Positions 50,401 through 59,840 of a DNA stretch of 64,000 nt are shown in pieces. The notes under the pieces were generated by a model. That model saw only the letters and a list, made by a program, of their open reading frames with translations, was not told where the DNA came from and ran no database searches. This DNA comes from Brachypodius melanocephalos (lineage: Eukaryota; Chordata; Aves; Passeriformes; Pycnonotidae), in NCBI GenBank assembly GCA_013398615.1, contig VZSR01003022.1, positions 5,285,377 through 5,349,376 on the forward strand, written 5' to 3'. A program made the translations under genes and the position numbers. Within the stretch, counting starts at the first letter, position 1, and every line of letters begins with the position of its first letter.

Positions 50401-53400
50401 GGAAGGCTGGGTGGACATCATGTACTTTGTCATGGATGCACACTCCTTCTACAACTTCATCTACTTCATCCTCCTGATCATTGTGAGTGGCCTTAGGGGA
50501 GCAGGGGAGGTCCTCCTGGCATTTGGAGAGAGCAGAGTGGAGTCACCTAGAGGAACAGGGCAGAGGATGCAGTGAATATAAAAGCTGAAATAGCAACCAG
50601 CCAGCTGGGAGAAACACAGCTTCCCTACGGAATTGTGCTGCAGCTGCACTTTGCTGCAAACATGAGGAAGAAAGATGTGCTCAAGCAGTGGTAGATACTC
50701 TTCTGTTGTTGCTGCTACTTCTACTACTTCTTTACTTGGCTGCAAGCTTCTCTCTCTTGCTTGCCACTTTGAAGTTTTAAAGTAGGCAAATTTCACCTGG
50801 TCAGTTTCTGAGTGCCAGAAAGGGAAGAGGCTGCCCAAAAATTCCTCCACACTGAAGAACCCATCTGACTGGATCCTTGGTGCAGTGGGGATGTTTCAGG
50901 AAAACAGCCCGAAACTTCAGAGAGCACGTTTAGAAAGGAGGGAAGAGATTACTGCCCACAACCCACCCACACTTCACAGCATCATCTGAGACCACCCACA
51001 AAAGAGCCAACAAAGAGTTTCTATGGGGTGGGCTCCATGATGGGCTTCATCTATGCAAGCAGAATTGTCTACAGTGACTGGCTGAGCTCGTTGTCTAGAC
51101 TCCCTTTATCGTCAAGGGAGAAAAATAGGTGCTTTAAGGGGGTGATTCATCTCCTCTGAAGGTAGACATCCAAAATAAATTAGATGCATTGCAGACTTGA
51201 TGCGCCTATTTCTCTCTTGACTCTAAAGGATCATTAGATGCCTCACTCAGATGTAGCTAAGTGAGATGAGTCCCTGTCTTGCTACACAATTGGTCTAAGT
51301 CCAGAAAAATAGCTGCACATTGTCAGTTAGGTCATGGTGGGGATTTCTGCTCCTCATCAAACCAGGACTGAAACCCTGATGAGAAAGTAGATGGTTGTTT
51401 AGTCCATAATACTGTTTTTCTCTATTAGCTTCCCCAAGAGAGAAACAAACCCTTGCTCTCAGCCTCCCCAAGATGACGAAGAGGAAGAGCAAGCAGTACT
51501 TTTCCAGATGCCGTGCTAGTAACGTTAGCAGTGTGTGGTAGCCCATTAGCACGTCAGTAATTCCCTGTGATCCAGGCTGGGCTCTGCAGAAGGCAGAACC
51601 TCATGAAACCCTGTTGGAAAGAAAATCTCCAAGCTATGGGTACAGGCTGCTGATGCCCTTGCGTAACATTCACCCGCAAATCCCGTTAGCAGGGGAAAGG
51701 GATCTGCTCGCAAGCTGCCCACACACTGGCAGAAAAAAACGTTCCTATCAGGAAGGCTCAGTGCATTCATTGTAATGCCACTAATTGTGATAATTACAAC
51801 TGCTGTCTGTGGAGAGAGAAAAACACCATCTTAAAAGAGCAAGAAATCTTTGTCATAATAATCTTCTCTTGTCTTTGATCTCTGACGGAGGGCTGGTGTG
51901 GGAGGCCCTGGGGCGCGAGTTCGGGGGTGAGTCAGGCTGGCCAGTGGTCCTGCTGGGTGACACAGGTGGTGGGGTTGGCTAGGGTTTGCCCCCACTCTTT
52001 CTGCCCTGCAGATCTGTGGGGTGCCACAGCCGCACTGAGGAGGCTGATGTCTCCTGTCCCCTTAGGTGGGCTCCTTCTTCATGATCAACCTGTGCCTGGT
52101 GGTTATAGCAACACAGTTCTCTGAGACAAAGCAGCGCGAGAGCCAGCTGATGAAGGAGCAGCGCGTCCGCTACCTGTCCAACGCCAGCACCCTTGCCAGT
52201 TTCTCAGAGCCAGGCAGCTGCTATGATGAGCTCCTCAAGTACCTGGTTTACATTGTCCGGAAAGGCAGCAAGCAATTGGTGAAGGCCTACAGGGCAGCAG
52301 GCGTGAGGATGGGCTTCCTCAGCAGCCCCACGAGCAAGGCGGGGGCTGAGCGCCACGCCAGGAAGCGCCGGAGCAGGAAGAGATCCTCTGTGCACCACCT
52401 CATCCACCACCATCACCACCACCACCACCACTACCACCTAGGCAACGGGAACCTGCGAGCGCCCCGTGCCAGCCCAGAGATCAGCGATGTGGAGACCAGC
52501 TCACTCCACAACGGGACCAACCGGCTGATGCTGCCTCCCTCGGCACCCAACTCCCTGGGGACCCCTAGTGCCTCTCCCAGCAACACCGAGTCCGTGCACA
52601 GCATCTACCATGCTGACTGTCACTTTGAGCCAGTGCGCTGCCGGTCATCCCTAACACAGCCAAGCCTCGGCTTGCCGAGCCCAGAAGGGATCCCCAAGAA
52701 CATAGTGGGCAGCAAGGTGTACCCCACAGTGCACTCCAGCACCTCCCATGAGATGCTGAAAGAGAAGAACCTGGGGGAAGCAGCAGTGGGTGCAGGGAGC
52801 AGCACCTTGACAAGCCTCAACATCCCTCCCGGGCCGTACAGCACCATGCACAAGCTGCTGGAGACACAGAGCACAGGTGAGCTGGGGTTGGATCTACATC
52901 TGGGACTGCTTTCCAGAAATACAATTTTTTTCCTAATTTTTTTCTCTCTCTGAATTTTTGCAGGTTTCTTTTCAGTCCACGTTACAGAGAAAGGCGATGG
53001 CTTTCCAGGTGAGATGAACAGGAATCTTCTGACCTACCTAATGCCTCTTATTAGCCAAATTTAGGAGAGAGGTTTCAACTTCCCAGACTTCATACCCACA
53101 ATAATCCAAGGGATATGAGGGTTTTCAGTGAATCCATTTTCTTTGTGATCCCGTCTTGTAGATTAGACGAGAGCTGGAGAGGGACTTTGACAAGGACATG
53201 TAGTGACAGGAAGGAGGGAATGGCTTTAAACTTTGCACAAGGTGGGTTTAAATTAAATGTTAGAACAAAATTCCGTGATTTCTCTCCACTCCCAAATCAT
53301 TTACAGGGAACACTTCCCAAATCCTGTACTTCCAAAATCAGCTAGAGCTTGCAAATGGACACCTTCCAGATCTGAGTCCTATCACACCCCTCAGCACCGC

Positions 53401-54724
53401 GTGGCTCTGCTCCTGTGGGACACAAGGCTCAAGGGAGATTGTGTGTCTGCTCTGTGTGAGTGCTCAAGGGCAATCACAGATGCTGAGTATTAAAAATCTG
53501 TGATTTGCTCAGGAAGCCTGTAAGAGTCAGACACTGAATGCATCTTTCTTGGATCAGGAGTTTCCTGTCTTCACTGCAAGATGCTCTTTTCCCCTCCACA
53601 TCTTGAAATTTGGGAGTTCAGGCCAGTCTAGTCGAAACACTCTCAGCCTCCAAGAGGCTTCTGGCCAAGCTTTCCCAGGCAGTCAGTGCCTTTTCCACCC
53701 CACTGCAATGACATTGACCTTTCCAGCCAGGAGCTGTGCAGGGAAGAGACCAAATCTTGCCCCCAGCCCAGCACTGCCCAGACGCTAAACACACAGAACT
53801 GGATTCTGAGTTGGTTTAGCACAGAGTTTGCATTCTCACTTCTGGGTGCTGCCGTGCAGGAGTCAGGCACACACATTGCCTCTCTCCTCCCAGTCAACTA
53901 GTGGGAATTTTGGGGAATATCCTACTGGTATTTCACCCAGGAGACACCTCGCAACTGCCACTGAGGCCAGCGTGTGCAAAGGGAAGCTAGGAGCATCAGC
54001 AGAGGCAATGGGGAAAAAGGCTGCTAACATTCCTCCTGCTAATTATAGCTGGGAGCATGCCAGCCATGGGATTGGGGGAACCAATTGCTCTTCCTGTAAT
54101 GGCTAGAGATGTAATGAGGTGTGCTCAGAGTCCACAACTGGGGTGGTATCTGTCTGGGGGCAGCAAAGAGAGCGTCATAAACAGAGAAAAGGCGCTTGGG
54201 GAGCCCAGGTTTTAACCTAGCAGAAGCCTTTTTCCCATTAGGAAATGCCTGTCATCTCAGGGGCAAAGGCTTGGTGCTAACAGGGAGTGGGGGTTGCTTC
54301 CTGCAGCCCCCTGTCCCAGCTGATGGAGCTGCTCTTTCCTTGCTCTGCTGGCATTTCAGGTCCCTGCCAAAGCTCTTGCAAGATCTCCAGCCCCTGCACC
54401 AAGCTGGATGGTGGCTCCTGCACCCCCGAGAGCTGCCCTTACTGCCTGACAGCACTGGCGGGCGAGGCTGAGCTGTCGGACAATGAGACGGCTGACTCAG
54501 ACAGCGAGGGGGTCTACGAGTTCACACAGGATGCTCACTACAGTGACCAGCGGGACCCACAAAGGGGCAGACCCCGGGCCAGGAGAGCCCACCTGGTGCT
54601 GGCCTTCTGGCATGTGGTGTGTGAGACCTTCCGGAAGATTGTCGACAGCAAATATTTCGGCCGTGGGATTATGGTGGCCATTCTCATTAACACACTCAGC
54701 ATGGGGATCGAGTACCACGAGCAG
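35289..54724 (+). CDS. CACNA1G: CACNA1G (Cav3.1 T-type calcium channel alpha-1G), partial: exons 2-9
   Basis: This is the pore-forming alpha-1 subunit of a low-voltage-activated calcium channel of the plasma membrane. In family knowledge it carries transient calcium currents that support burst firing and pacemaking in neurons and heart. Eight exons (35289-35400, 35894-36027, 45591-45688, 47675-47834, 49597-49888, 50390-50482, 52066-52876, 54360-54724) splice with GT-AG borders into one finishing base plus 688 whole codons with no stop. Numbered from the first whole codon, residues 1-314 are repeat I (S1-S6), about 315-660 the I-II linker, and about 666-688 the start of IIS1. Cav3.1 is preferred over Cav3.2 and Cav3.3 because of the exon 6 string SQPRENGMR, the exon 8 string HHYHLGNG followed by LRAPRASPEI, and the exon 9 string CQSSCKISSPC. 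Exon 1 and exons from 10 on are not in the window. No lesion is seen, so the gene looks functional. Confidence 0.97.
35401..35893 (+). other. CACNA1G: CACNA1G intron 2 (493 bp)
   Basis: GTATGG donor and TTTTGCAG acceptor with a pyrimidine tract (TCCCTTCCTTTC). Nothing else is recognised in it. Confidence 0.95.
35894..36027 (+). CDS. CACNA1G: CACNA1G exon 3: repeat I S2 to start of S3
   Basis: The acceptor is TTTTGCAG ending at 35893 and the donor is GG/GTAGGT at 36028. It has 44 codons plus two bases of a split glycine (phase 0 in, phase 2 out). It encodes S2 (FDDFIFAFFAVEMIIKMIAL), with the acidic residue of the voltage-sensor charge-transfer centre in AVEM, then GIFGKKCYLGDTWNRLDFF at the S2-S3 turn and the beginning of S3 (FIVIAG). 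NRLDFF is a near-invariant voltage-gated cation-channel motif whose aspartate pairs with the S4 arginines. The serine at the first codon, where I recall alanine in mammals, is a conservative change. The following intron, about 9.6 kb, is the largest complete one in the window. Confidence 0.96.
37138..37988 (-). mobile_element. Possible solo LTR of an endogenous retrovirus, minus strand
   Basis: Read on the minus strand, the segment ends with ...GTACCTAACA, a typical LTR terminus. About 110 bases before that end lies AATAAA (plus-strand 37253-37258), and about 20 bases before the polyadenylation signal lies a TATA-like CAGTATAAG (37277-37285). Several avian LTRs share this close TATA/AATAAA arrangement. 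Flanking GAGCAA (37132-37137) and GAGCAT (37989-37994) could be a 6-bp target-site duplication with one mismatch. The right-hand end is uncertain, and no internal retroviral gene was identified. I do not recognise the family, so this may be chance. Confidence 0.3.
39870..39945 (+). mobile_element. CR1-like LINE 3'-end fragment
   Basis: The order of elements GAGCTAGGCTTTGATCTTTA, TGGTTCTCTTCCAGCTCAGG, then ATTTTATTCTATGACTCT follows the well-known 3' end of avian CR1 elements (a GATCTTTA-GGTCCCTTCCAACTC block followed by ATTCTATGATTCT repeats). The copy is short, diverged and 5'-truncated, as is usual for CR1. Its left border is not clear. Confidence 0.6.
44370..44645 (+). mobile_element. Old CR1-like LINE fragment
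   Basis: The sequence keeps the order seen in the 3' part of CR1 elements: a GACTTGATT-type stretch (here GAACTTGATTTGTTTGAC), a GTAAATACATGGG stretch, GGGACAAATAACAGCTAGAG, AAGAACAAATGG-like GAATAAATGGATATGAGC, AATAAATTCAGGCTGGAAGT, and TAGCCATCAGAG before the break. It is heavily diverged and truncated at both ends, and lies as an inert fossil in intron 3. Confidence 0.6.
45341..45363. repeat. (GA)n microsatellite
   Basis: About 11 GA units in intron 3, roughly 230 bases before exon 4. It is purine-rich on the coding strand and probably length-variable. No other feature is attached to it. Confidence 0.9.
45591..45688 (+). CDS. CACNA1G: CACNA1G exon 4: repeat I S3-S4 voltage sensor
   Basis: The acceptor is TTCCTCAG ending at 45590 and the donor is A/GTAAGT at 45689. 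One base completes the glycine from exon 3, 32 codons follow, and one base opens a split serine. The exon carries the end of S3 (MLEYSLDLQNVSFSA) and the S4 voltage sensor VRTVRVLRPLRAINRVP, with arginines every third residue at positions 99, 102, 105 and 108 plus R112 (numbering from the first whole codon in the window). This periodic charge pattern is the S4 signature. All charges expected for Cav3 repeat I are present, so voltage sensing should be normal. Confidence 0.97.
45689..47674 (+). other. CACNA1G: CACNA1G intron 4 (1986 bp)
   Basis: The intron runs from GTAAGT to TTGCTTCAG. Its last 700 bases or so are strongly purine-rich on the coding strand. The final roughly 90 codons before exon 5 are open in the exon 5 frame. 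No repeat family is recognised. Confidence 0.93.
47675..47834 (+). CDS. CACNA1G: CACNA1G exon 5: repeat I S4-S5 linker, S5 and start of pore loop
   Basis: The acceptor is TTGCTTCAG ending at 47674 and the donor is AT/GTGAGT at 47835. Two bases finish the split serine, 52 codons follow, and two bases open a split isoleucine. It encodes the S4-S5 linker (MRILVTLLLDTLPMLGN), the hydrophobic S5 helix ([20 protein letters not shown]) and the first part of the extracellular S5-pore loop (AGLLRNRCFLPENFS). The reading frame stays open upstream of the acceptor for roughly 90 codons into intron 4, in a purine-rich tract that is described separately. Confidence 0.97.
47835..49596 (+). other. CACNA1G: CACNA1G intron 5 (1762 bp)
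   Basis: The donor is GTGAGT. The acceptor is TCTTTTAG, with a weak pyrimidine tract interrupted by CTGGAC, which makes it the least ideal acceptor of the gene. Nothing else is recognised inside. Confidence 0.93.
49597..49888 (+). CDS. CACNA1G: CACNA1G exon 6: glycosylated S5-pore loop and pore helix of repeat I
   Basis: The acceptor is CTTTTAG ending at 49596 and the donor is CAG/GTGAGC at 49889. One base completes an isoleucine, then 97 codons end in phase 0. Residues 169-265 form the large extracellular loop of repeat I. It opens with VDLERYYQTENEDENPFIC, has cysteines at 190, 201, 214, 229 and 239, and N-glycosylation sequons at N222 (NDT), N226 (NTS) and N238 (NCS). It ends with the pore helix, FDNIGYAWIAIFQ. 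The stretch TRREEGLEC replaces a glycine-rich stretch I recall in mammals and is the most diverged part. Conserved NWNQYYTNCSAGEHNPFKG supports Cav3.1 over Cav3.2. Confidence 0.97.
49889..50389 (+). other. CACNA1G: CACNA1G intron 6 (501 bp)
   Basis: The intron runs from GTGAGC to TCCACCAG, with a CCCTTCCTGTC pyrimidine tract. No other feature is recognised. Confidence 0.95.
50390..50482 (+). CDS. CACNA1G: CACNA1G exon 7: domain I selectivity filter and S6
   Basis: The acceptor is TCCACCAG ending at 50389 and the donor is ATT/GTGAGT at 50483. It is exactly 31 codons, phase 0 on both sides. It encodes VITLEGWVDIMYFVMDAH followed by the start of S6, SFYNFIYFILLII. The glutamate of TLEGW (residue 270) is the domain I member of the EEDD selectivity filter of T-type channels and is intact. 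Because the exon length is a multiple of three, skipping would keep the frame but remove the filter, so it is expected to be constitutive. Confidence 0.97.
50483..52065 (+). other. CACNA1G: CACNA1G intron 7 (1583 bp)
   Basis: The intron runs from GTGAGT to CCCCTTAG. The middle (about 51.0-51.3 kb) has a texture suggesting an old interspersed repeat, but I cannot assign a family. No additional exon is seen. Confidence 0.93.
52066..52876 (+). CDS. CACNA1G: CACNA1G exon 8: end of IS6, gating brake and most of the I-II linker
   Basis: The acceptor is CCCCTTAG ending at 52065 and the donor is ACAG/GTGAGC at 52877. It has 270 codons plus one base of a split glycine. It begins with the end of S6 (VGSFFMINLCLVVIATQFS), including the conserved S6 asparagine, then SETKQRESQLMKEQRVRYL and the SFSEPGSCYDELLKYL region. 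This juxtamembrane helix-loop-helix is the known gating brake of Cav3 channels. A basic stretch (ERHARKRRSRKRSS) precedes a run of nine histidines at 52405-52431 within HHLIHH...HYHLGNG, then LRAPRASPEI, ESVHSIYHADCHFEPVRC, and the conserved NIPPGPYSTMHKLLETQST at the end. The first codon is GTG (valine), an internal codon and not a start. Confidence 0.97.
52964..53008 (+). CDS. CACNA1G: Candidate 45-bp alternative cassette exon between exons 8 and 9
   Basis: A pyrimidine-rich tract with many Ts and CTCTCTCT (about 52925-52950) leads to TTTTTGCAG ending at 52963. A strong donor, CCAG/GTGAGA, follows at 53009. The enclosed 45 bases are a multiple of three. They enter and leave in the same phase as the exon 8/9 junction and contain no stop in that frame. 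Inclusion would add 15 residues, GFFSVHVTEKGDGFP, to the cysteine-rich part of the I-II linker. I do not recall an exon at this position in the mammalian gene, and Cav3 genes are known for heavy alternative splicing. With no transcript data this could be a chance pair of splice-like sites, so it is a candidate only. Confidence 0.4.
53165..53290 (+). mobile_element. CR1-like LINE 3' fragment
   Basis: GAGAGGGACTTTGACAAGG, CATGTAGTGACAGGAAGG, GGAATGGCTTTAAACTTTGC, then GTGGGTTTAAATTAAATGTT match in order the conserved part of avian CR1 elements (GGGACTTTTTACAAGG, GTAGTGACAGGACAAGG, GAATGGCTTTAAACTG, GGTTTAGATTAGATGTTAGG). It is a diverged, truncated copy in the sense orientation of the channel gene, about 160 bases after the candidate cassette exon. 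Confidence 0.75.
54360..54724 (+). CDS. CACNA1G: CACNA1G exon 9: end of I-II linker and start of IIS1
   Basis: The acceptor is GCATTTCAG ending at 54359 and the donor is GAGCAG/GTGAGT at 54725. Two bases complete the glycine from exon 8, then 121 codons end in phase 0. The exon starts with the cysteine-rich stretch PCQSSCKISSPC and SCPYC, continues through an acidic region (SDNETADSDSEGVYEFTQDA), a basic stretch (RGRPRARRAH), and then the lead-in to repeat II: CETFRKIVDSKYFGRGIM followed by VAILINTLSMGIEYHEQ, the IIS1 helix. The next expected exon (a PEELTNAL-type sequence in the family) was not found downstream within the window. Confidence 0.96.
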
Positions 54725-57700
54725 GTGAGTGCTGCCCTGGCAGTTCCTGGTGCAGAGGGGTTGCAGGTAGGGTCATGAGTCCGAATCCAGCTACTGGCAG
54801 GATGGTTTGGGGTGAGAGACATTGGAATGCTCTGGGAAGGGTCCGAGAATGGAGTAAGGCAGGCTTTTTCCCCAGAGCCTGCTTCCAGCTTGCAGCAATC
54901 ACCTTGGCTGGTACCAGGCTATGTGAGCTCCTGCATCCTAGCCCTGCCAGGGATGATCAGCACCATGCTGGGACCACTGTCCCCTGGGGAGGAGCTTGAG
55001 GTGCTGGGGTCTGTGGTGAGGGGACCAAGGAGAGGAAACAGCCCTTTGTCACCAGGTCAGCGTGAGCCTGGCAGTGCTTGAGGTGCTGCCAGCAGCTGTG
55101 GACTCTGTGGGCTCTGGGGTCAGTGCAGCTGCAGGCAGGGAACTCTATTGAACTCCTTGGAGAGGAGGTACCAAATGGCTCTGCCTCCTCAATGAATGCT
55201 CCAGCAGCAGCATGATGAGGTCAAAATAGACTCATCACTGGCTATTCCTTCAGTCAGTTATCTAAGTCCTTGCAGGCAAGAGATTGCCTCTGCTCCAGCC
55301 TCTCACCACTTGTCACCTAGCAGAGCTTTCCCTATATATAGTCATTAAGAAAAAGAGTTGCCATGTTTCTCTTGAAACATCTCCATGAGGATGACAAGAA
55401 CTCTGCTTTCAGAGGCTTTGCATGCTCTAGCCTCACATGGGTTTTGTGGCTGCTGCTGGGGCCTGCCTGGCATGGTGCCCTTGATCCTGCCTCAGGCACA
55501 ACATGTCTTGGGGCTGCAGGTGCATGTTTCCTTTGGGGTGAAGAGTTTATGACTGGGGATGGAGAGATGCTGCAAAACTTTGTTATAGACCCCTCCCAGT
55601 CTTGAGAGCTCCGAGAATGTTGCTTTTCCCAGGATGTCAGAGCTCTGCTCCCAGAAAGACACAGCCACTCCTGTGCCAGCACCAGTCTTGGCTGGGAGCT
55701 CATTGCATCTCAAGTCGAGATTCCACTTTTCTCCCTTCCTGGCATGTTTCATGTTTGATGAGTTGCTCCTGATTGTGCTCAGAGGTGTTTCCCCCCTAGC
55801 CCCCAGTGGAAGCAGTGGTGGCTGCAGGTCAACTCCCAGTTCCCCTGTCATCCTGTGGCATTAATGCCTCAGTGACTGAGTACCAGGGAGACGTGGCTGT
55901 GCTCGATGTGTCCCTTCCAGCCAGCACCTTCCCCCTGACGCCCTGATGCAGTCTGGCTGGCTAAGTGTTGTTTTCAGTACACATTAAACAGTGGTGCACT
56001 CCAAAATCCTGCTGGTTTCACCTTCATTTGCTGCCCTTGGTAGGAGCTCTGTGGGGAAGCTTGAGTGATTCCACCTTTATTTAATAATCTCGGGAAGATC
56101 ATCTCCAAGGCAGCTGGGAGGAGGTGGTTCACAGAAACCAATAAATGCTTATTTCTCCCTTGGCTGAAGGGTGAAAGCAGATCCATGATGTCTTTGCTGT
56201 GACTGCCCAAGGGGCAGATTGTCAAAGCTTGTTGCCCTTTACCAGGAGCATCTTTGGGAGATGCTGGTGTGGGCTCCCACCTGGGGGACCACCCTACTGG
56301 GTGGCTGAGCAAGCTCCCATCATCGAACACTCTAAGTGAAACAAAACTCCTCAGTTCTTTGCCTTGGGAAAAGTGGGGCAGGAGGTTTCTGGTGTTCGCC
56401 CTAGCCAGTGGTGACTCCCAGCAAACATCTGGATGACAAGAGGCAGATTTTTGCGTGGTTTTCGAGTAACAAGGGTGAAGGGAGCTGATAAGCGTGGGGG
56501 GACTCCAGATGCTGTAGGTGGTTGCTTTCTTTAATGGTATTTTGAAGCTACTACTGTTCCAGATTCCTTTCTCCCAGGCATTTAGAGGGAATAGCAGAGC
56601 TTGTTTTTATTAGTTCATCTGCCTCAAGTGGCGGCAGAGAACAGGGAGGTGTTTCTTTGTAACCTCGAAAGGCTTAGAGTTAGCAATTTCATAATCTGAC
56701 AGTTATGAGAGCAGGAATTAGAGGGGTAAAATGCTGGACCAAGCCTTCCTGCAGAGATTATAAACACTGAAACGTGATTTTTTTCTTTTAGAAGAGCTTT
56801 TCCTAAAAATGTGAGTGATCAACCGTGTCAAATTTATCTTTACTGACTGATGTTTGCAAAGACGTGAGGGCGCTTGAAGCGTACTTGACTCCATGACTTT
56901 CTGTATTAAGCTCTCTGCTTATTTAGACAGTATTTACCTCTTGGGCTTCCCACATCCTGCCCTGGGCACAGTGGGCTATATTAGGGTAAATATTTTAAGG
57001 GCCTATTTTATGGTGTCATGTCAAAACCTTGTGTTGTTTAGCGGCCCCTTGGCAGAGGGGCTGCTGCTCTCTGAGAGGAAGAACAGGCTGGAGGTTACTC
57101 AAGAAGGAAGAGGCTTCTGCCCACCCATCTGCCCCCAGCAATGCTGGGTGGGATTCAGCGGCTCTGGGACCACCAGAGCATCTTGGGCTTCAAGACAGAA
57201 GCTGATGAGCTGAGAGCCTCATAACAGCCAGGGAGAAAAGTTTGCTCCTCTGAAGGTTTGACATATCATCCTGGGACAGGCAGCCTGGAGAAATCTGAAA
57301 CAATCTTTTAGTCTCTTATTTAACAGATGTGGCAACCAGAGTTGGCAACCAGAGTAGGCCAGGTTGGGGTTTTTGAGATGACAGTGGTTCTCTGAAGGCA
57401 CATACAAATGAGTGGAAATTGGGAGTGTGTTGGAAACACTGGCCCCCACCTCCTGCTGTTTATTTGTATTCACCCATCGGTCAACCTGGCCAGACTGAGC
57501 ACCCATGGCCAGAGCTGCTAGATGAAACTCCTCTTCCACCCAAAGCTCTTTGCCACAGGCCACCTTCCACAGTAGATTGTCAACACACATTTTACCATCA
57601 CATGGCTGGGCCTTCAAGAGCTGGGTTTCCTCTAAGCTCCTTCTGACATGACCTGACTGACTTTCTCACTCAACACCAGGTTGTTTCCACGTGGCTCCTG

Positions 57701-59840
57701 CACATGCCTGAGCTGTAGGTACACCTGACTGGGTGTAATTCTGTGTTTCCTCCCCACCCCACCCATCCAGATCCAACTCCTGCTGTTCTCCTGACTCTAG
57801 GTGCAGTGGGAGGGAGGCAGCACATTGTGAGGTGCTCACAACACTCGCCACGTCACAGCTGCTGGGCAGCAGTGTGAAATTTTCCATCAGGGAAATGACA
57901 ACCAGATTGCCACGTATTATTAATGTGGCTGCTAAATATCTTGTTTTTCTACAGAGATGAAGCAAAATGCAGGTAGAAACTATTAGCTTTGGGTAAAGGA
58001 ATATAAATGTGATTTAAAGGTAGACTCAGGGGGATTTTAAATACACTGTTGAACCAATTGACTGATTTGCCTTGGGGAAGCTGAGCCTCTGCAGCACTGC
58101 AGGTTCAAACAGCTGGGGCTTTACAAAAGATTGTTCTGCCATAGAGCAGGAGTAAAATGTGCAGCTAAACTAGAGGGTTTCTATGCTGCTTTCCCCCCAG
58201 CCCTGGCTGTAAGCCAGGCTCTGTTCCATAATGTGCTGCTTTTATTTTCCTTTTTTTCCTCCAAGTCCTTTCTTGGAGTGAAAAGCAAAGGCTTTAGTAT
58301 GAGGCGTGATATTGGACTCCTCAGCAAGGGAAAGAATTCGGCAAGGGCTTCCTTGAGGAAGGGCTTTAGGGTTTTGTTTTTGTTTTTAAAATCTGGTTCA
58401 TATTGAGCTTCCTGGCTGTTCTGAGTTTCCTTGTCTGAACTCGCATTGTATGAACTATATCTTACATATTCATTTGTTTAAATAGCACTTGAATTTCAGC
58501 CGCCGTCTCTGTGGTGTTTTGCCATTGTTAACATAACAAGAAAGAGACTGGAGAGTCCTTCACTGGCCTCCTCAAAGCTGCAATGAGTTCAAATCCCTGC
58601 CTGGGTCTTATGTGGACTTGGATCTAGATTGATCCAAAACCCTGGTGTCTCTGAAAGAAGGAAGAAAGAATTGGTTCAGACCTGTGGGGAGCCTTTTGTT
58701 AATTTTTAAGAGCAAACTGGAGAGGTGACAAGGGTGAATGACTCTCTGGGACAGCACCCAAGGAGAAAAGCTCGTTATCTGTGGGAGGCAGTTTTTCAAG
58801 GAAGTGGAATAAGGCAATGCCTGACATCCCCCCAGCACGACTGCAGCCAGTGGAGGACCCTCAGCTACTGCAGCGTGTTGTAGGGATCCACAAAGCTACA
58901 GTGCCCCAAGCCAAGGTGGGCAAACTCCTTCTGCAGGAGACAGGAGCAACCTAAGCCCATGGCAGTATCTCAGGCTGTATTCCTGGTACATCCTGCTGCA
59001 GGGGAGAGAGCAGGGTACAGATGATGTAGAGTTGTCACTGGTAACATTACGATCTAATAGCTGCTGCAGCATGGAAATGTCAACCATCTGCCAAGGAGTC
59101 AAAGGAAACCTTGCTGGCAAAATGCATTAAAGTGTCTATTTATGTAAACAGTCAGGGCTTGAGAACAAGAGGGTTGTCTTAATCAGCATCACAGAACATG
59201 AAATTTTTCAGTATCCAGGATGATGGAGAGGGGAGGTGAAGGGTTAGAAAACCTGCCAGCATTGAACAGCCATTAGGCTGTAGGTTCAAGCATTAATAAT
59301 AGTCACCCAAATGGTGTTTATGTACTTCTGCTTCTGCCTGAATTCAATGTGCAGGGAAGAAGGTAACTGGAAATTATTAGCTGTCATGACACCCACTGAT
59401 TGATTGCTCCATGTGGGAGGAAAATTGGATTGTTCCTTGGAGAAATAATGTAAAGGAACTGGGCAGTGGGGATGTGACAGGTTGGTGCCCAGGTCTCAGG
59501 GTGCTTGGTGTCCAGAGTTCTGGGCAGACTGGAGAGTAGCAGGTCTGGATCCCCATATGAGTATTGCCTCAAAAGATAAGGGCATCTTTGGGATGAGAAG
59601 TACTTTGTTCCCAGGGCTTGGTGGTCAAGAGCATCCCAATCCCCACCAGTTTTAAGCCCAGTTGAATGTTTTGCTGCTGGTGGATGGCAGCTGCAGATTT
59701 GTCAGGTGTCTGGAGGCTGCTCCTTTGACCATCCCTATGTCCTAAAATGAGATCTTGCCCAGTGCTCGTTCACCTCCTGAGGAGGCTGTGGGAGATTCAG
59801 GGATTGGTTGCAGCTCACCCTTGTCTGGCTGCATAGGACA

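Larger units (their letters stand above)
52877..54359 (+). other. CACNA1G: CACNA1G intron 8 (1483 bp)
   Basis: The intron runs from GTGAGC to CATTTCAG. It holds the candidate 45-bp cassette exon at 52964 and a CR1-like fragment at about 53.17-53.29 kb, both listed separately. Confidence 0.93.

Noticed and set aside
52066..52068. GTG as a translation start
   Set aside because: It is an internal valine codon at the start of exon 8; the protein start is in the missing exon 1.
52877..52953. Direct extension of exon 8 past its donor to a stop codon
   Set aside because: The ACAG/GTGAGC donor is strong and its phase joins exon 9 exactly as in the family; the extension is intron read-through with no conserved residues.
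35289..54724. CACNA1H or CACNA1I as the gene identity
   Set aside because: The I-II linker (GNGNLRAPRASPEI, CQSSCKISSPC) and pore loop (SQPRENGMR, NCSAGEHNPFKG) follow Cav3.1; Cav3.2 differs clearly in these parts from what is known of it.
59150..59260. ATCACAGAACATG stretch as an inverted CR1 3' end
   Set aside because: Lacks the repeated ATTCTATGATTCT unit and the conserved block next to it.
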